Source: an uncultured Christensenella sp. (lineage in GTDB: Bacteria > Bacillota > Clostridia > Christensenellales > UBA3700). Taken from it: a DNA stretch of 5,325 nt. Both the position numbers and the translations under genes were made by a program. The stretch spans positions 1 through 5,325 of the forward strand of contig CAJTZR010000113.1 of the NCBI GenBank assembly GCA_910584035.1, in the 5' to 3' direction. The notes beneath the pieces are model-generated. The model was given only the letters and a program-made list of their open reading frames with translations, searched no databases and was not told the DNA's origin. Each line of letters starts with the position of its first letter. Positions within the stretch are counted from its first letter, which is position 1. Positions 5,262 to 5,325 of the stretch are shown one piece after another.

Positions 5262-5282
5262 ATTTTTGTTAGATTTTTGTTA
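5262..5282. repeat. 10-bp direct repeat upstream of the dockerin lipoprotein
   Basis: ATTTTTGTTA occurs at 5262-5271 and 5273-5282, an 11-bp period. It lies where promoter or activator sites of the minus-strand gene would be expected. The low complexity makes chance plausible. Confidence 0.3.
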
Positions 5283-5325
5283 ACTTTATTTATACTTTTT
5301 ACAAATTGTTTATCTTATACTTGAC

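Noticed and set aside
5320..5325. TTGAC at the right edge as a -35 of a plus-strand gene
   Set aside because: It is cut by the window edge and no downstream sequence can be seen.

Overview
This window comes from an AT-rich (very low GC) Gram-positive genome. A recognisable Spo0A, strong AGGAGG-type Shine-Dalgarno sites, two lipoprotein signal peptides and a dockerin module together point to an uncultured member of the Clostridia, plausibly from a gut or rumen community. The habitat is inference. All supported genes lie on the minus strand, so the window is best read from right to left.

Right to left: (1) 5325-5191 is a leader with two small hairpins, a short direct repeat and a clear Shine-Dalgarno. 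(2) 5190-3049 encodes a 713-residue surface lipoprotein: lipobox, Asn/Ser-rich linker, right-handed beta-helix repeats, and a C-terminal dockerin whose second half is degenerate. (3) 3048-2369 is a long gene-free region. It holds three perfect hairpins sharing a GGTAT/ATACC core, then 0A-box-like sequences including a perfect 10-bp tandem repeat, and a dyad over a possible spo0A promoter. (4) 2368-1565 is spo0A. (5) 1525-803 is an unrecognised 240-residue protein, probably co-transcribed with spo0A. (6) 750-709 is a terminator-like hairpin. (7) 708-205 is mostly structureless AT-rich DNA that becomes a control region near 330-268. (8) 241-1 holds a possible 14-codon leader ORF overlapping the start of a second lipoprotein, which runs off the left edge.

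The most notable observation is in spo0A. Its DNA-binding domain is well conserved, but the phosphoacceptor Asp of the receiver domain is Glu (E55), and one Asp of the acidic pocket is Ser (S11). The conserved Thr and Lys of the receiver remain. This suggests a sporulation-type master regulator that is not controlled by ordinary phosphorelay input. Its unknown downstream neighbour is a candidate partner. Possible 0A boxes occur upstream of spo0A itself and upstream of the left-hand lipoprotein, which would fit autoregulation and local targets, but these sites are short and unproven.
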